64,000 bases of DNA from Clitoria ternatea (lineage: Eukaryota > Streptophyta > Magnoliopsida > Fabales > Fabaceae): NCBI GenBank assembly GCA_037962975.1, contig CM075670.1:80603501-80667500 (forward strand), given 5' to 3'. This document shows, piece after piece, positions 44,560 through 57,669 of the stretch (positions are counted from its first letter, which is position 1; every line of letters begins with the position of its first letter). A program made the translations under genes and the position numbers. The notes beneath the pieces were generated by a model. That model had not been told where the DNA came from. It made no database searches and saw only the letters and a list, made by a program, of their open reading frames with translations.

Positions 44560-45860
44560 GTTTCTAAATGAAAATCCAAGCGAAAAACACTAAAAACATA
44601 GTTTTCCGAGTGAAACAAGGGTAAATCCGAGTGAAATAAGTATGATTCCGAGTGGAATCATACTGAGAAGGGTTTTCCAAACGATCTGGCTAAAAATCCG
44701 AGTGAAATTACACTGGAAAGCTGTTTTCCGACTGAAACAAGTTTGGGTCCGAGTGAAAATGAACTGGAAGGCTGTTTTCCGACTGAAACAGGTTTGATTC
44801 TGAGTAAAAATGAGTTTTCCGCATGAATTAACTATGAATCCGAGTGAAATAAAACTGAGCAGAGTTTACTAAATGAAATTAATATGTTTTCTGAGTGAAA
44901 CAGAAATTGAAAAATATTTTCTTAATGAAATAACTTAAATTCTGAGTGAAATAAATTTCTGACTGACTTAAAATATAATTTCCGAGTGAAACGGAAACTG
45001 AAAAATATTTTCTTAATAAAATAACTTAAATTCTGAGTGAAATAAATTTCTGACTGACTTAAAATATAATTTCCGAGTGAAACGGAAACTGAAAAATATT
45101 TTCTTAATGAAATAACTTAAATTCTGAGTGAAATAAATTTCTGAGTGACTTAAAATATAATTTCCGAGTGAAACGGAAACTGAAAAATATTTTCTTAATG
45201 AAATAACTTAAATTCTGAGTGAAATAAATTTTTGAGTGACTTAAAATATAATTTCCGAGTGGAATCAGTAAGAAAGAGTTTCATGAGTGAAAACGTTGGT
45301 GAAACCGAGTAAAAATGAATTTCTGAGTGTAATAAAATACGATTCCGAGTGACATCAATCTCAAAGGAGTTTTCTGAGTGAATTCAATATAAGTTCCGAG
45401 TGAAATATGTTTGAGGAAGAGTTTTCCGAGTAAATTGAGCTTGGAAAGATGCTGTCCGAATGGAAATAGACTGGGAAAAGTTTTAAGGTTACTTCTTCCG
45501 AGTGAAATTACTGAAAAGGGTTCTGAGTAAAAGATAATTATGTTTTCTGAGTGAAATAACTTAAACTCTGAGTAAAAAAATGAGTTTCTGAGTGAAATCA
45601 AGTATGATTCCGAGTGGAATCAATATGAAAAGAGTTTCCTGAGTAAAAGTGTTTACGAGTCCGAGTGAAAATAAGTCTCTGAGTGAAATAACTATGTTTT
45701 CCGAGTGATATCAACTGGGAAGATGTTGTCCGAGTGGAAATAAACTAGAAAAAGTTCTCTGAGTGAAATTAGGTTGTTTACCGAGTGAAGAATTGTTCTA
45801 TCAGAATGAAATACATTCAGTTAAGGTTGAATCCGATTGAAACTAAGCAAAACCGAGTGG
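44560..45860. repeat. CCGAGTGAAA array, plus orientation
   Basis: Dozens of copies of (T)CCGAGTGAAA and near variants at 15-50 bp spacing. Within it a 91-bp unit repeats four times (TTTCCGAG at 44979, 45070, 45161, 45252). It lies within the long LTR, right of element B. Confidence 0.9.
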
Positions 45861-46032
45861 TTATAGATGTAAAACCGGTCGGATTAACATAAAACAGAAC
45901 CTGTTATCATTAAATCCATCTTCTATTCATAATTTTTCACTGGAAATCACACGGTACCCATGATTCTTAGTATTTTCAGTCCAATACAGTACATATCATT
46001 TCACAATTCATCACTGATTATATGCATTTAAT

Positions 46033-46070
<38 letters not shown>

Positions 46071-46579
46071 CAAATAATAACAATTAAGGCATTTAATTCA
46101 CACAACACTGAATCTGTCCTGGAAAGGTGAGGAACAAGTTCCTTAACCCTTTCCTTCACTCGGTTTTCCCACAGAGCACCCAAGAATATACCCCCTTACC
46201 TTTATGGAGCTCCTGGAGGAGAAGAAGAGGTTCCCTTTCACTGTCCTGCACGAATTCCGAGTGAAACAGAAGAGAAAAGAGAGAGAAAGTAACTTGTAGG
46301 AAGAAGAATGATGGAGGTGTGTTTCGTGTGTGTGTTCTCTAAGAGTCCTTGCGTTGGTTTAAATAAGAAGTGGGCTGCTAAGTGAAAAATTAAATGGGGA
46401 ACAGCTTTTGTGAGTGGGCTGCTAGTGGAGTGTTAATGGAGTGGCAGTGGAGATTTAAATAAGGAGATATGCTGAGTCAGTGCCCATTTCTGGCCGCCCA
46501 CTAGCTATAATGCGCATGATTGAATTAAAATAATCATTAAAGACAAAATTGAAGTCAATACACACAACTGACACTGAAT
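45861..46579. other. Interior of the long LTR with a possible promoter
   Basis: Contains a (TA)n run (46039-46065) and CCCCCTTACCTTTATGGAGC, similar to CTCCCCTACCTGGAATAAAG in the LTR at 54864. No ORF. Confidence 0.5.
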
Positions 46580-47315
46580 ACCGAGTGAAACTTCCACTTG
46601 GTTAATCACTATGCCAACTGGAATTCTTCTTCCGAGTCAACAAATACAAGGCTCGCTTGAGCGAGTCTTCAAGTCCTCGCTCGGAATTCCTTTGAAACCA
46701 ACTCAGGTACTCAGTTTCTCACTCGGTAATATCTGTCCAGACCGAGTCCTCTCTTTCTCAGAGTTTTCACTCGGAAATCCGAGTCTTCATTCACTTGGTT
46801 CACTCGGTTTAGGCCAACTTCTTCAACTATATTTCCAAATTAAGGTTTATTTAAGCCATTACCTCTCGGAACAAGACCTACACGTACGACTCTCACTCGG
46901 TTTTGGTCCAGTAGAGTATATCTCACTCGGAATTGGCTCAGCCTCTTACATTTCTCTCGGAATGGGTTCCCTTTACCATTTTCCACTTGGTTTCTTAAGC
47001 AAATACATACGAAACCATTCGGAATCCTTCCCAATTGATTCCACAACACACTCCAGTCGGTAGGAAGCATCAAATCAACATAAACATAAATATACATACA
47101 TTCTTTCACTCGGAATACTTCAATCGGAGGAGTTTCCTTCGGAAAAGAAGCATTTGGCACGGTTTGACTCGAAAACGAGTCATTCCAGGGTGTTTTGACT
47201 CGGAATTTCATTCCTTCACTCGGAATTTCATTCCTTCACTCGGAATTTCATTTCTTCACTCGGAATTCCTCTCTGTTACTCGGAACAGAGTCCTTTTCAC
47301 TCGGTTTTTGCATAA
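46580..47315. repeat. TTTCACTCGG array, minus orientation of the same motif
   Basis: The same motif as in 44560-45860 but mostly on the other strand, TCACTCGG, about 20 copies. The switch happens in the 700 bp between. Open frames rich in 'SLG' and 'TRN' repeats here are artefacts of the motif. Confidence 0.85.
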
Positions 47316-47483
47316 TTTCACTAATGATCCATATAAATTCCATTATTATGCACAAAAATGACATTTCTGAGATACCACAGACCATCAACAGGGTATATAT
47401 TGACTTATTCTTACTTACAACTCTCCATAATTCAAAATTTACAAGGGTAAAACTTTTTCTAAAAACAGGGATGTTACACAAAC

Positions 47484-49634
47484 CTTGTCGATGAAAAAAA
47501 TTTATTAAGAGAGTTAGCTAGTCCCACTATAAATATTCCTAACTTAAATAACATTAGGTTTAATAAAAAAATATACGTGGTTAAGCAAAAAAATTATTTT
47601 GAGAAATCAAAATTTATTTATTTATAATATAAATAAAAACACTGAATTAAGATAATAATTCATTTTGTCAAAAAAGGTAATAATGCATAACTTTTAAAAT
47701 GATAAATGATTTTTGAGATATGTTAAAATATCTTTAAAAAATTGCAAGAATGTGTAAAAAAAATTAGATAATTTGCCTAATTGATCAAGCATATCATTTT
47801 ATTTCATTTCACGTTTATTTGTTGCTGTAATAACTAATTTTACCAATAAATTTTAATATAGTTAGGTAGTTTATCAACTTTAATTTTTATTTTTTAAATT
47901 TCAGCGGCTTTTCAACTATCTTTTATGCTAATTTTACCAAATATACATAGTTAGTAATTTAATACATAACTTTATTTTTATAATTTAAATTTTATGGAAA
48001 TAGGGGCCGAGGAAACTCATTAAAGTGAAAACATATCTTAAAGTAGTTCCAAAGACAAACATATACATGTTATTTAACTCTCACATCAATACTTTATATG
48101 ATTGGTGCCATTTCAACCTAGATCCTAATAATTAAATACAACTTTAATATTTTTGGTGATATACAATTTTAATTTTTAAACTGTAATAGAAAACGGGGAA
48201 AATAATTTCATTCAAAACTAAAATTTGTGTGCTTTGCCCGACCAATTTGATATTTTTATTCATATGTCAAATTGATGACCATTATCTTTTATTTTTCCTT
48301 TCACATGAAAAGCATAAAGTAAAAGGTCTTTTTTGATATATTCAAATATATGCCCTCCAATTTTAGGCATGGCCCGTAAAAATTGAGCCTATATTTTTAA
48401 CATATTTTAATTAAGAATGCTTTATAAAAAAAAATATATGGAAAATAGAAAGTCAATGTTATAATTGATTGGAAGTGGAACATAAAAATTACCAAACCAT
48501 AAACCCGTCACAGGCTTCTATTAATACATATATTATATGCATCATGTTGGTTGGGATATGGTGTGTAGGTTGGGTAATAGATGATGAAGTTAAGTTGGTG
48601 TTTGTGAGTGGTGAGGCGCATAGGTGATGGGACGTCGGCTTTTTTATGGATTCAAAGTTGGTTCCCAACATGTTTTCGTTGATGGATGAAGTCGGGGTGA
48701 ATATGGATTGGATAAGTTTAAATCCAATTTAAAATCATTTATTAAGATTGAATTTTGAAATGAATCTTTATCAAAAAAAATTAATATATTTTTTTTATGT
48801 TAAACTAGATTTTGTTCAAATTTAGTTTTTTAAAAATTTGTCTAAATTTAATTTTTAAAATTCAAATTTAGTTAAATTTGGATTTTCCCAAACAAAAACA
48901 GTTAGCAAAGCCCCACATAGGATGAATACATTGCCCACCTGTGAGCAAAGTGGCTATAGTAAATAAACACAGCCAAATTCAACAGCAAACTTGAGAATTG
49001 TATAAAATGCATAACTTGTAATTTGCAATCAAATGATGTTAATGGAATTTTATCCTAGTATAAGAATTTAGAAAATTGCCACTTAGGCTGAACAAATTAA
49101 CCACCACCAACAGTGGCTAAACCTCAACAACGCTGCCAAACTCAAGCAGCCATAGTTACTTCAGAATTATAATCCATGCAATTTACAATCAGATGATGTT
49201 AGTGAAAATCAATATTTTTTTTAAAATCCAACCACCGCATTTGATAGATAGATCATAAGATTCACAATCAAAAGTCTGAAAAAGCAAAATAAATAATAAA
49301 GAAATTAGTACAAGACAAAAATCCGCTAGAGGAAAACATGTAGAGTTAAAAAAACAAAGAATTAACAAACTGAAAAATTCTCCAATTCGCAAAGGTCTTC
49401 ACTTGAGATGGCTTGGTCTTTGTTTCCTGATTTTCAACAGTTGTAGGAATTTGATTTGCAGCAGCTGCCCCTTTAGACTTTTTCTTCGATTCATCCTATA
49501 AAAGTTGACACAAACAACCAAAGATGATGGGAGGGAAAAAGGAGTAAAAAGAATACGTCACATAATTCAATTCATACTTAATATAAGACTATTAATAGTA
49601 AGATTAAATCGAGAACACAACCAGCACCTTAAAT
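47484..49634. other. AT-rich intergenic DNA, no gene seen
   Basis: Open frames are at most about 67 codons and have no recognisable features. Low-complexity A/T runs are common. Confidence 0.65.
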
Positions 49635-50514
49635 TAGGGGTGATCGCCGATCGAGTTCGATCGGGTTCGATTGATGAAGACTTCAACCAATATTAACCGA
49701 AAATAATTTATTTTCAACCAAATCCGACTAAATGACCCTACAGTTTGATCGGGTTTCGGTTGAACGGTTTCGGTTAAGTTTAGACGGTTAACTTCGATTT
49801 AAACTTGTAATGAATTAATTTTTTTTGTGGTTAAAATTTACTTTTTAAACCTTTTTTTACACATTTTCCTCATTAATTCGATAGTATGTACTACATATAT
49901 ATAGTTCCTATAATCAATTTTACTTATTTGACTTCTCATTTAATAAATAATAATAATATATATACTCTTAATATTATATATTTCCTATATACTTTAGCTT
50001 CAATTTTCTTTATTACCGATTTTTTAAAAGTTCGGTAACTAATTAATAGAACTATGACGGTTTTCAAAATTATTAATAAAATAAAACTAACAAACAAAGA
50101 TTATATATAGACAATAAAAATAAATATATATCACGTTGCATTTTACTTCTGGTACTATATAACTTTAATATGCTTGTAATATCCATTAAATAATATTTTC
50201 ATTCCTTAATTTCAATTTGGCTTATTGTAGTAACTTTAATATGTTTGTTATAACTTTAATTGTATAAAGCTAACCATTTAATGACTAAAGTTGGGCCTGA
50301 AAAATAAAAAGCCCAACCCTTAAACCAAAGTTAACCGGTCGGGTACGGTTAATTCGGTTGGTAGAAATTAAAAATCGTACCCGCCCAAACTTACCCAAAC
50401 TTAACCGGTCATTTTACCCGCTTACCCGTTTACCCGCCCAAACCTGTCTAAACTCGTTTTTTATTCCTGGTTTTCACGGTTTCTCGTCGGTTGGGTGGAT
50501 ATTGCTCACCCCTA
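49635..50514. mobile_element. Non-autonomous hAT element, 880 bp
   Basis: The left end TAGGGGTGATC and right end (reverse complement) TAGGGGTGAGC form a short TIR. The 8 bases CCTTAAAT lie on both sides (49627-49634 and 50515-50522): an 8-bp TSD as for hAT. Subterminal regions repeat GGTTCGG, GGTCGGG and ACCCG words. No transposase inside. Near-perfect TSD suggests a fairly recent insertion. Confidence 0.85.
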
Positions 50515-50839
50515 CCTTAAATCCTTAATCAACTAGCAACCTGCATATATATCATCAGACCAGTAACATCTATGCCTATAACTCTAGAACCAAGCATCCT
50601 TTTCATCAAGAAGAGAATAAAAAATAATACAATTTGTACCAGTATGGCTTTATGATGATAGTCTTTAATCATCATCAAGCAGCATGATCACTATCTTGGC
50701 AAGAAACCACTTCTGCAAAAGGAAGAAATATATTTAATTAATTCACAATGCAAAAGGATGAAATATAACTAATTAATTAACAATTACTTTTCAAATCAAA
50801 ACATAATCGTCATCATATAGTCTTTTTCTTACCTTGCTC

Positions 50840-52870
50840 AACTTTCTTAAGCTCCGCATAATCCTCACTTGAGAGAAATGGTGAGGAATATCCTTTAAGC
50901 TAATATTGAGTACAAATAATTGCTTCCACTATTTTTGGTGTAAGGGAGCTACAATATGGATCTAATACTCTACCAGTACTAAAGGTTGATTTAGAGGCCA
51001 TAGTAGAGATAGGTATGACTAATATCTCTCTTGCAATATTAGCAAGGATTAGAAATCAACCCGAGTTCACCCTCCACCAAACTAAGACATGAAAATTCTC
51101 AGAACGATATAAGGATTCATCCAAGTACTTAGTCAACTCAGAGTTATTACACCCACTTGATTGGTAAAATTGACTAATAACTATAACGATCATTAGAGAC
51201 ATTCTTCTTGAAAAAATTCACTATAGCCATAATAATCTTCAGTGAGATTCATGTAACTCAGCACTAGACCCTCCTAACCTACCATTATACTCCTCAAAAA
51301 TTGAATACAAACAAGCTTCCACTTTCTCCTTTAAATTAATTGTCGTAGTAGGACCAAAAGCTTGGGTAATCAACCAATTTAAAAACTTCATCTTGTATCT
51401 AGGGTCTAATACAATAGCTATAAACAACATTTTTAAATTTTCATGATTTTTCCAGTACTCGTCATACTTCTTCTTCATCCTTATAGCCATTTCTCTCCCA
51501 TTTACATCCTTAGAATGAAAATTTTAATTGATCTTTTTTCCAATTCCAAGAACCTCTAACAAATATATATTACTAGTCACATATGATGAATCGAAAATGC
51601 ATAAAAGTAGCTTGATAAAAAGTCTCCAAAAATAGTAAGAGTGGGTGAACAAAGTCCCAATCTTCTTGTGTAGGAACACCCTTCCCTTTTTTCAACTCTT
51701 TGATATACTTCTTGTCTTGCATCTCAAGTTCCTCAAATGTCTTTTGATGTTTCAAGGTAGCTTCCAACGTCAAGTAAGTTGAATTCCATCAGGTTTCAAC
51801 ATTAAAACAAACAAGACCTTTGTACTCAATGTCCCAATCAATATAATTCTTAAATTTTATCAATCAACCTGAAGAAGATCTAATGTACTTCACAGCAGCA
51901 TGAATTTTGAAAATAGAGTCATCAATATCCTTTAAACCTTGTTTTACTATCAAATTCAAATATGTGCATAACAACGCATATGAATGTAATCTCCTCTTTG
52001 AATAAACCCATTCCAAGACATCAACCTTTTTTTAAGATATTGAATTCTAATATCATTAGAAGAGGCGTTATCAACTGTCATGGTTAAGACACGGTTTAAT
52101 CCCCAACCTTCCAAGCATTGCTCAATATTCTTTGCCATCACCTCTCCTGAATGTTATTAATTAAAATCTTCTTGTTGAAAACTTAATTATTGTCAAAAAT
52201 ATACAGTCAAACACATATAACTAGAAATTTGAGTAGAAGTCCATGTATCAATTGTGAGGCACATTCTATAACAATGTTTGGAAAGAAAACTCTTCAACCT
52301 TTTCTGTTTTGCATCCCATAGCACCAAAACATCCTGTGCTAGTGTACTATATGAGATAGTCTGAAATTTTGATTGTAAGACGTATAAAAGTCTTATGAAA
52401 GCTACACGTCCCACCCATCTAAAAAGAATCACCAAAGACACAAACAACTTTACCAATTTTGTCTGATAAATATCTTAGTCAAATCCGGGAAGAGAAAGGG
52501 ATACAGTAACATGTCTTTCTTTACCAAGTGAAGAAGAACACGAATTATGAGATTTCCTACATTTTTTGAATGAGAAAGCAAAGAACTTATCTCATCCTTA
52601 ATGTTCATTAAGACAGTGCAGTAATTGCAACGCACCTTTTTATGTGTCCTGGGTTCTTTAGTGAAATGATCCCATACCTCATACCTACCTCAGACCGGTT
52701 CTTACACCATTCAGAATGAGATTGTGGTGACAAATTAAACGAGTTAGAGACAGCTGTTGGAGGAGGAGAAGAGGGAAAAGGAAAAGTTCTCCCATAAAGT
52801 CATCTTGATCACCCATATTATTCCTAGAAATTAAAACACTAAAAAGATCATTATAAAAATTTAGATTAAT
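50840..52870 (-). pseudogene. hAT transposase (BED/RICESLEEPER type), decayed
   Basis: Fragments in the right order on the minus strand: 'CLTIDTWTSTQ' (about 52260), 'VLTMTVDNASSND' (about 52070), the middle part 'EDWDFVHPLLLFLETFYQAT' (about 51640), 'IAIVLDPRYKMKFLNW' (about 51400), and the C-terminal dimerisation region 'SLTPKIVEAIICTQY' (about 50910). Several stops and frame shifts separate them. hAT transposases cut and paste DNA via an RNase H-like core and dimerise through the C-terminus. The nearby 880-bp hAT element need not be related; I could not match its TIR to ends around this gene. Confidence 0.8.
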
Positions 52871-53087
52871 TAAAATCAAATTATCATCATTTCAATAAGA
52901 AAGCACTTTATCCTAATAAAATAGGACCAATTGCATACACCTGTATACATCAACTATGAGTTATAATTAAGAAATGCTAAATACTTCTTTTTAGAAAAAT
53001 AAAAGCCTTAGCTTAATAACTTTTCTCTATAAATGGGATCAACAATTTAAGCTAAAATATGGAGAACAGTAAAGCATTTAAAATTAT
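52871..53087. other. Short AT-rich spacer
   Basis: Nothing recognisable. Confidence 0.6.
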
Positions 53088-53411
53088 TGGAGAGAAAGGT
53101 AAAAACAAAGAATAGCTATTGCTAGAACCTTACTAAAAAAACCTGCAATATTACTCCTTGATGAAGCAACAAGTGCTCTTGATGTTGAGTCTGAAAAAAT
53201 AATAGTAGATGCTTTGAAAGCAATAAATTTGAAGGAAGACAGTGGCTTGTGTTCGAAAACCACCCATATTATAATAGCTCATAGGCTCTTAACAATAATA
53301 AACTCAGATACCATAGTTATTTTGGATACAGGTAAAATTATAGAGATTGGCTCCCACTCAACCCTAATAACAACAAATACAAGACTTTATTCAAGGTTAT
53401 TTAGGTTATAG
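53088..53411 (+). pseudogene. ABC transporter B-type nucleotide-binding domain fragment
   Basis: From about 53112 the reading gives 'RIAIARTLLKKP', Walker B 'AILLLDEATSALD' (53143-53181) and then the H-loop 'HIIIAHRLLTI' (53266-53298), ending 'RLYSRLFRL' and a stop at 53409-53411. This is the last part of an ABCB-type ATPase domain. Walker A is absent, and directly upstream 'GEKG' is joined to the RIAIAR part without the LSGGQ signature, through a frame change. It cannot bind ATP productively. Probably a truncated gene copy moved by a transposon; which ABCB member it came from I cannot tell. Confidence 0.75.
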
Positions 53412-54858
53412 AGCTTTGAAGGTTAATAATGTTATACAGATCCAATATTCGTAAGTTGTAACTACAAAAAGTAACTATATCAATTCATAGAACTGGGCTT
53501 TTCTGTATGTCTTCTTCATTGTAATGAAATTATAGTTAGAATAAATGCCAAGAAAAATAGTTAAATGACATGAAATAGAATATAACATAAGCACTTTATA
53601 TGGTTTTCTAAAATTCAAGGAAAACACTATGAATTGTCTTGAGTTTTTCTATCTTATTCTCACTAGCAATTCCAGGATCAACATAACACAACTGAAATAG
53701 AAACAAGACCATCCAGACTAATCATTTATTGGTGAAATGCAATTGTAAAATCTTGTTAAGTAAGACTTGGTATTGTGGTTTCTTCAGCGTACGCATTCCC
53801 TTTTTTATGAGCCTTGCCCACCCAACTTTCTGCCTTAGTGATCTTTCAAGAGCAACCATACTCTATAATGATGAATTACAACATTTAAAACCTGGAAGGA
53901 TGCCTAATCATTGCACAACATGCATGCTCCAGAATAACCTTTCGATGTGTGTTTGTGTCCAAGTATTTGTACTTTATAAAATAAATGACTTGTAGAGCTC
54001 TGACATTAGTCCAAGGAATAAAACCATTAAACTGAGGATTATCATGTGCATCCTAATTTTGAATTGTGATATACTGAGAGAATAAAAATAATCGACGAGG
54101 AAACAGCAAAAGACCAAAGTTGCTTAGATGCTTAGTACGATACGGATATGATACAACATAGATACGGGGGATACGAAACATTTTAAAAAAATCAAGATAC
54201 AATAGGCCTAGATACGTGTATAGAATTTTTACAAAAAAATATATGTGAGATCAATTCTAAGCATTGTTTTAACAACCATACAAAATATTTAAATGATGAT
54301 CACAATTTATCAAAAAAGACATTTGTCATCACACATTAATGAAGTACAATTACATCATAGAGTCCCCTTCCTCACAACGAATTTCAACTATTTTCATTAA
54401 ACATCAAAACATATATAAAAATATAATCAACCAATAAACACAAGAAAATATTAAATCAAGCAAACAACAAACACTTTGTTTATGCATTAACAAAACAACA
54501 ATGCACATAAGAAAATAAAAATAAAAAACAAACACTGAATCAATCAGCACTGTAAATAAACATTAAGAAATCAATTCAAATCAACATTGTAAAAATAAAA
54601 ATCATTAAAGTACTAGCAATGGTAGGATGGCATTGACAGCAAATGATTGAATTTTTGTATTAAAAAAATCATCTTAGAGCATTGAACAAACCTACAAGCA
54701 ATGAAGTGCAGAAGCTATGATGTAGTGGGTCTGGAAAAACCTTGAAGCAGAGACATAACTCAAGGAAGAAGATAGGATGCTGAGGAAGAAGAAGCTTGAA
54801 CTAACAGCTCGAGGAAGAAGAATAACACTAAAGAAAAATGAGACACTAAGGAAGGAGA
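53412..54858. other. AT-rich intergenic DNA
   Basis: A stretch near 54134-54230 (GATACGGATATGATAC, GATACGGGGGATACG) resembles, in inverted orientation, 58040-58200. The pair may be ends of an old DNA element enclosing the LTR at 54864. An 88-codon frame at 53729 shows no known feature. Confidence 0.4.
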
Positions 54859-54863
54859 ACCAT

Positions 54864-57664
54864 TAAAACATCCTAATATTTAAAACTAGATTTCTAAAAC
54901 CCAAATAAATTTTTCGTGAATAAATTTTAGTTTTAAAACAGGATTTTGGATTAATATAATAACACTGTCATCATTACATCAACTTGCCCATTTATGTATA
55001 CATATATATAACAAAACCGGTATGCACAGGAGCCGGCCAAGGCTACTACAAAACAACTATGTGCATCATGTACCATACATATATATATACATAATGCTCC
55101 ATGCAGGCTGAGTGACCTCATATATCATCGCTGCGTCCTATATCCACTGTAAAAATAACCACAAATACGGGGTGAGCATATACATGTCAAATAACAGTTA
55201 TTAAATCAGATCAAATGTCCAATTCATAATCACATATAAATCATAATCGTATCACATAATCTCATTACATTTCATTCATTCATATTGATTATATAATCAT
55301 GTTGTTCACAACAACATACATCAATGCATTCACATGCTCAATCAAATGGATCCCTTATTAAGTCTTTTAATTTGTGTTGCAACACTGGCTCTCAGCCATA
55401 ACTCAGCTCTTATCTGATCCGGCCGTTTTACTGGTACCAAACCGTTTGCCCTCTCACGTGACACAATCACTCCCAGCGACAATGGTAGTGTCACGGGCTA
55501 AACCCCAAGCCCCGCTCAAGAGGTTTGCCTTGAGTCCCACTCAAGGTCTTTTATGGAATCCTCTAAACCACAATCATATTTCATATTTGTTCATCACATA
55601 AGCATCTCATGCTTTATTAATATGCATCACATGCATTTATATATATCATGAAATCTTCATGAATATCATTCATATCATCATCATCAATCACATATTTCAT
55701 TGCATCTCATGCATAGAATTTATCATAAATACATACATCACGTATACAATTCATATCTCATATAAATTCAATATCAATACCACTCACATATGAACGAAAA
55801 ACATCATATCTCATAATATATCACACATATCATATATATTCGGAGGATTTCTCATTGAAGATAACAATATTATCCCGATTCTATTCATAAACTATACATT
55901 TAAAATGTAACGCTCCCCTACCTGGAATAAAGAATTCCAGCAGCTCCTCAGGCTATTGAATATTATCCAATCACAATTCACAAGTTCCGACTTGAATTTC
56001 TAGCTCCGAACCCTTCCGAAGCTACCTCACTTGGGGAATTCAAAGCTTCTTCTCTCTAAAAGCCAAGCTTCCATATGAAAGAGAAGAAGTGAAGATTGAT
56101 TTCCTCTTTAATTGATAATTTCCAATAGAAATTGGAAAAGAAAAGGATTAGAGGTGATGTTTACAATCTCAAAATTTCAAGCTGATCCAACGGTAGGATT
56201 GACAGAAATCGTTGATGGAAAAAGGCGTGAACGAAGTGAGGAAGTGCTGATATATATATATATATATATATATATTAAGAGATAAGGAAGAAACAAGATA
56301 ATAAAAGAAAAAAGGATAGAACAATAGAGAGGGTCCGATACTTAGAAAAAAAACAGAAAAAGAATATGCTAGAGTTTAGAAGAAAAGTAGAGTGACGTGG
56401 AAGAGCCTCAATGATTGAAGTAAATATCAATTCTAACACTGTTTTGGTATTTTGGCATATCTCTCTCATATCTTAATGTATTTTAATAAATTTGGTCTTA
56501 TTGGAAAGCTAAGACAACGAGGAATAACTTTGTAGTTGACCATATTTCCAAATTCGGACTCTGACATGGTAAAAAGATTAAATTGAAAATACTCGGGAAT
56601 ATCTCTTTCCAAGAAGGATTCATCAGAGTCTCTTTTCGTTCAAAATTGCTTCACTCAGAGGGGATTCGCTCGGAAATGTTTCTGCTTAAAACACTCAGTC
56701 ATAGCTTTTCTTTCCTCGGAAGTGACCCACTTGGAAATGTCTCACCCGGAGACACCTCATTCAGAAATATCTCACTCGGATATATCTCTGCCTGAGTCAA
56801 AGCCTTTCTTCACTCAAAAATATTTCTCTCAGAAGTGTGTCACTCGGAAGTCTTACAACCGAAAGGATCATTCGGAGTCGAAGTTCAGTCCTCTCTCAGA
56901 AATATTTCCACTTAGGAATATCACTCGGATTCGAAGACAATCTCGAAGACGAACCTGAGCATAAGCTCTCGGCAACTTTGAATATGGGCCCGAGCACAGG
57001 CTCTAGGCAATCTTTAAGACACCCGAGCACGAATTGAATGAAGGGATTCACCACTCGGATATTTACTTCCCCCAGGAACTATTCACTCAGAAACGTACTC
57101 ATTCAAAGTTAAAGTCTTTCTCTGTCCAGAAGTACTTCCCCTAGAAAAGACTCACTCGGTATGTCTCAATCTGTGCCATACCACGCGGGAATCGGAAATG
57201 TCTCACTTGGTGCTATCCCACTTGGAAATGTCTCACTCGGTGCCATCCCACACAGAAGTGTCACACTCGGAGACACCCCACTCGAGAAACTTGCACTCAA
57301 CTTGGAGATACCCCACTCGGGAATTCACTACTCAGAAATATCTCGGCCCGAGAAGTACTGATTCGAAATCAAAGCTTTTCTTCGCTCAAAAGTACTTCTC
57401 TCGGAAACGACCCACTCGGAAGTATGGAACTTGGGAGCGTCTTTGCCCGAAAGGTGCTCATTCGAAGTCAGAGCCCCTTTTCGTTCAGAATCAATCCTCT
57501 TGGGAATATTCCTTTCCGAGAAAAACACTCGTCCGAAGTCAGACTCAAAAATTCTTCACTGATCCCTAACTTGGGCAACGGATGTCTAGTGCTTTTTAAT
57601 TAAAAAGAAACTCCACCGATCCTTAATGAATTATTTTCTAAAATTCTCAATTTAGGTTGTTACA
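54864..57664 (+). mobile_element. Solo gypsy-like LTR, 2.8 kb
   Basis: It ends AGGTTGTTACA at 57664 and starts TAAAACATCC (degraded TGTAACATCC) at 54864, with ACCAT on both sides (54859-54863 and 57665-57669). It contains 'GGGGTGAGCATA', 'TTTTACTGGTACCAAACCG' and 'CACGGGCT' blocks shared with the LTR near 60400, and a TCACTCGG array near its right end shared with the LTR ending at 47478. No internal coding region remains. Confidence 0.7.
56580..57520. repeat. TCACTCGG / TCACTTGG array
   Basis: About 30 degenerate copies of a (C)TCACTCGGAAATG motif at irregular spacing, in the same orientation and at the same relative place as 46580-47315. Translations such as 'SLGNVSLG' are artefacts. Confidence 0.8.
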
Positions 57665-57669
57665 ACCAT

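Larger units (their letters stand above)
26699..47478 (+). mobile_element. Solo-type gypsy-like LTR, about 4.2 kb, split by element B
   Basis: It starts TGTAACACCCTCGG at 26699 and ends GGGATGTTACA at 47478, with CAAAC on both outer sides (26694-26698 and 47479-47483): a 5-bp TSD. TGTAAC...GTTACA ends are common for plant gypsy LTRs. The two outer pieces (26699-27912 and 44529-47478) hold no gag or pol, so I read it as a single very long LTR left by LTR-LTR recombination, or an internally deleted element. Its right part holds CCGAGTGAAA arrays. Related LTRs occur at 54864 and about 59700. Confidence 0.75.

Noticed and set aside
56583..57569. Overlapping frames with 'SLGNVSLG' repeats, also 46611-47361
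   Set aside because: They arise from the TCACTCGG motif read in different frames; several overlap on both strands.
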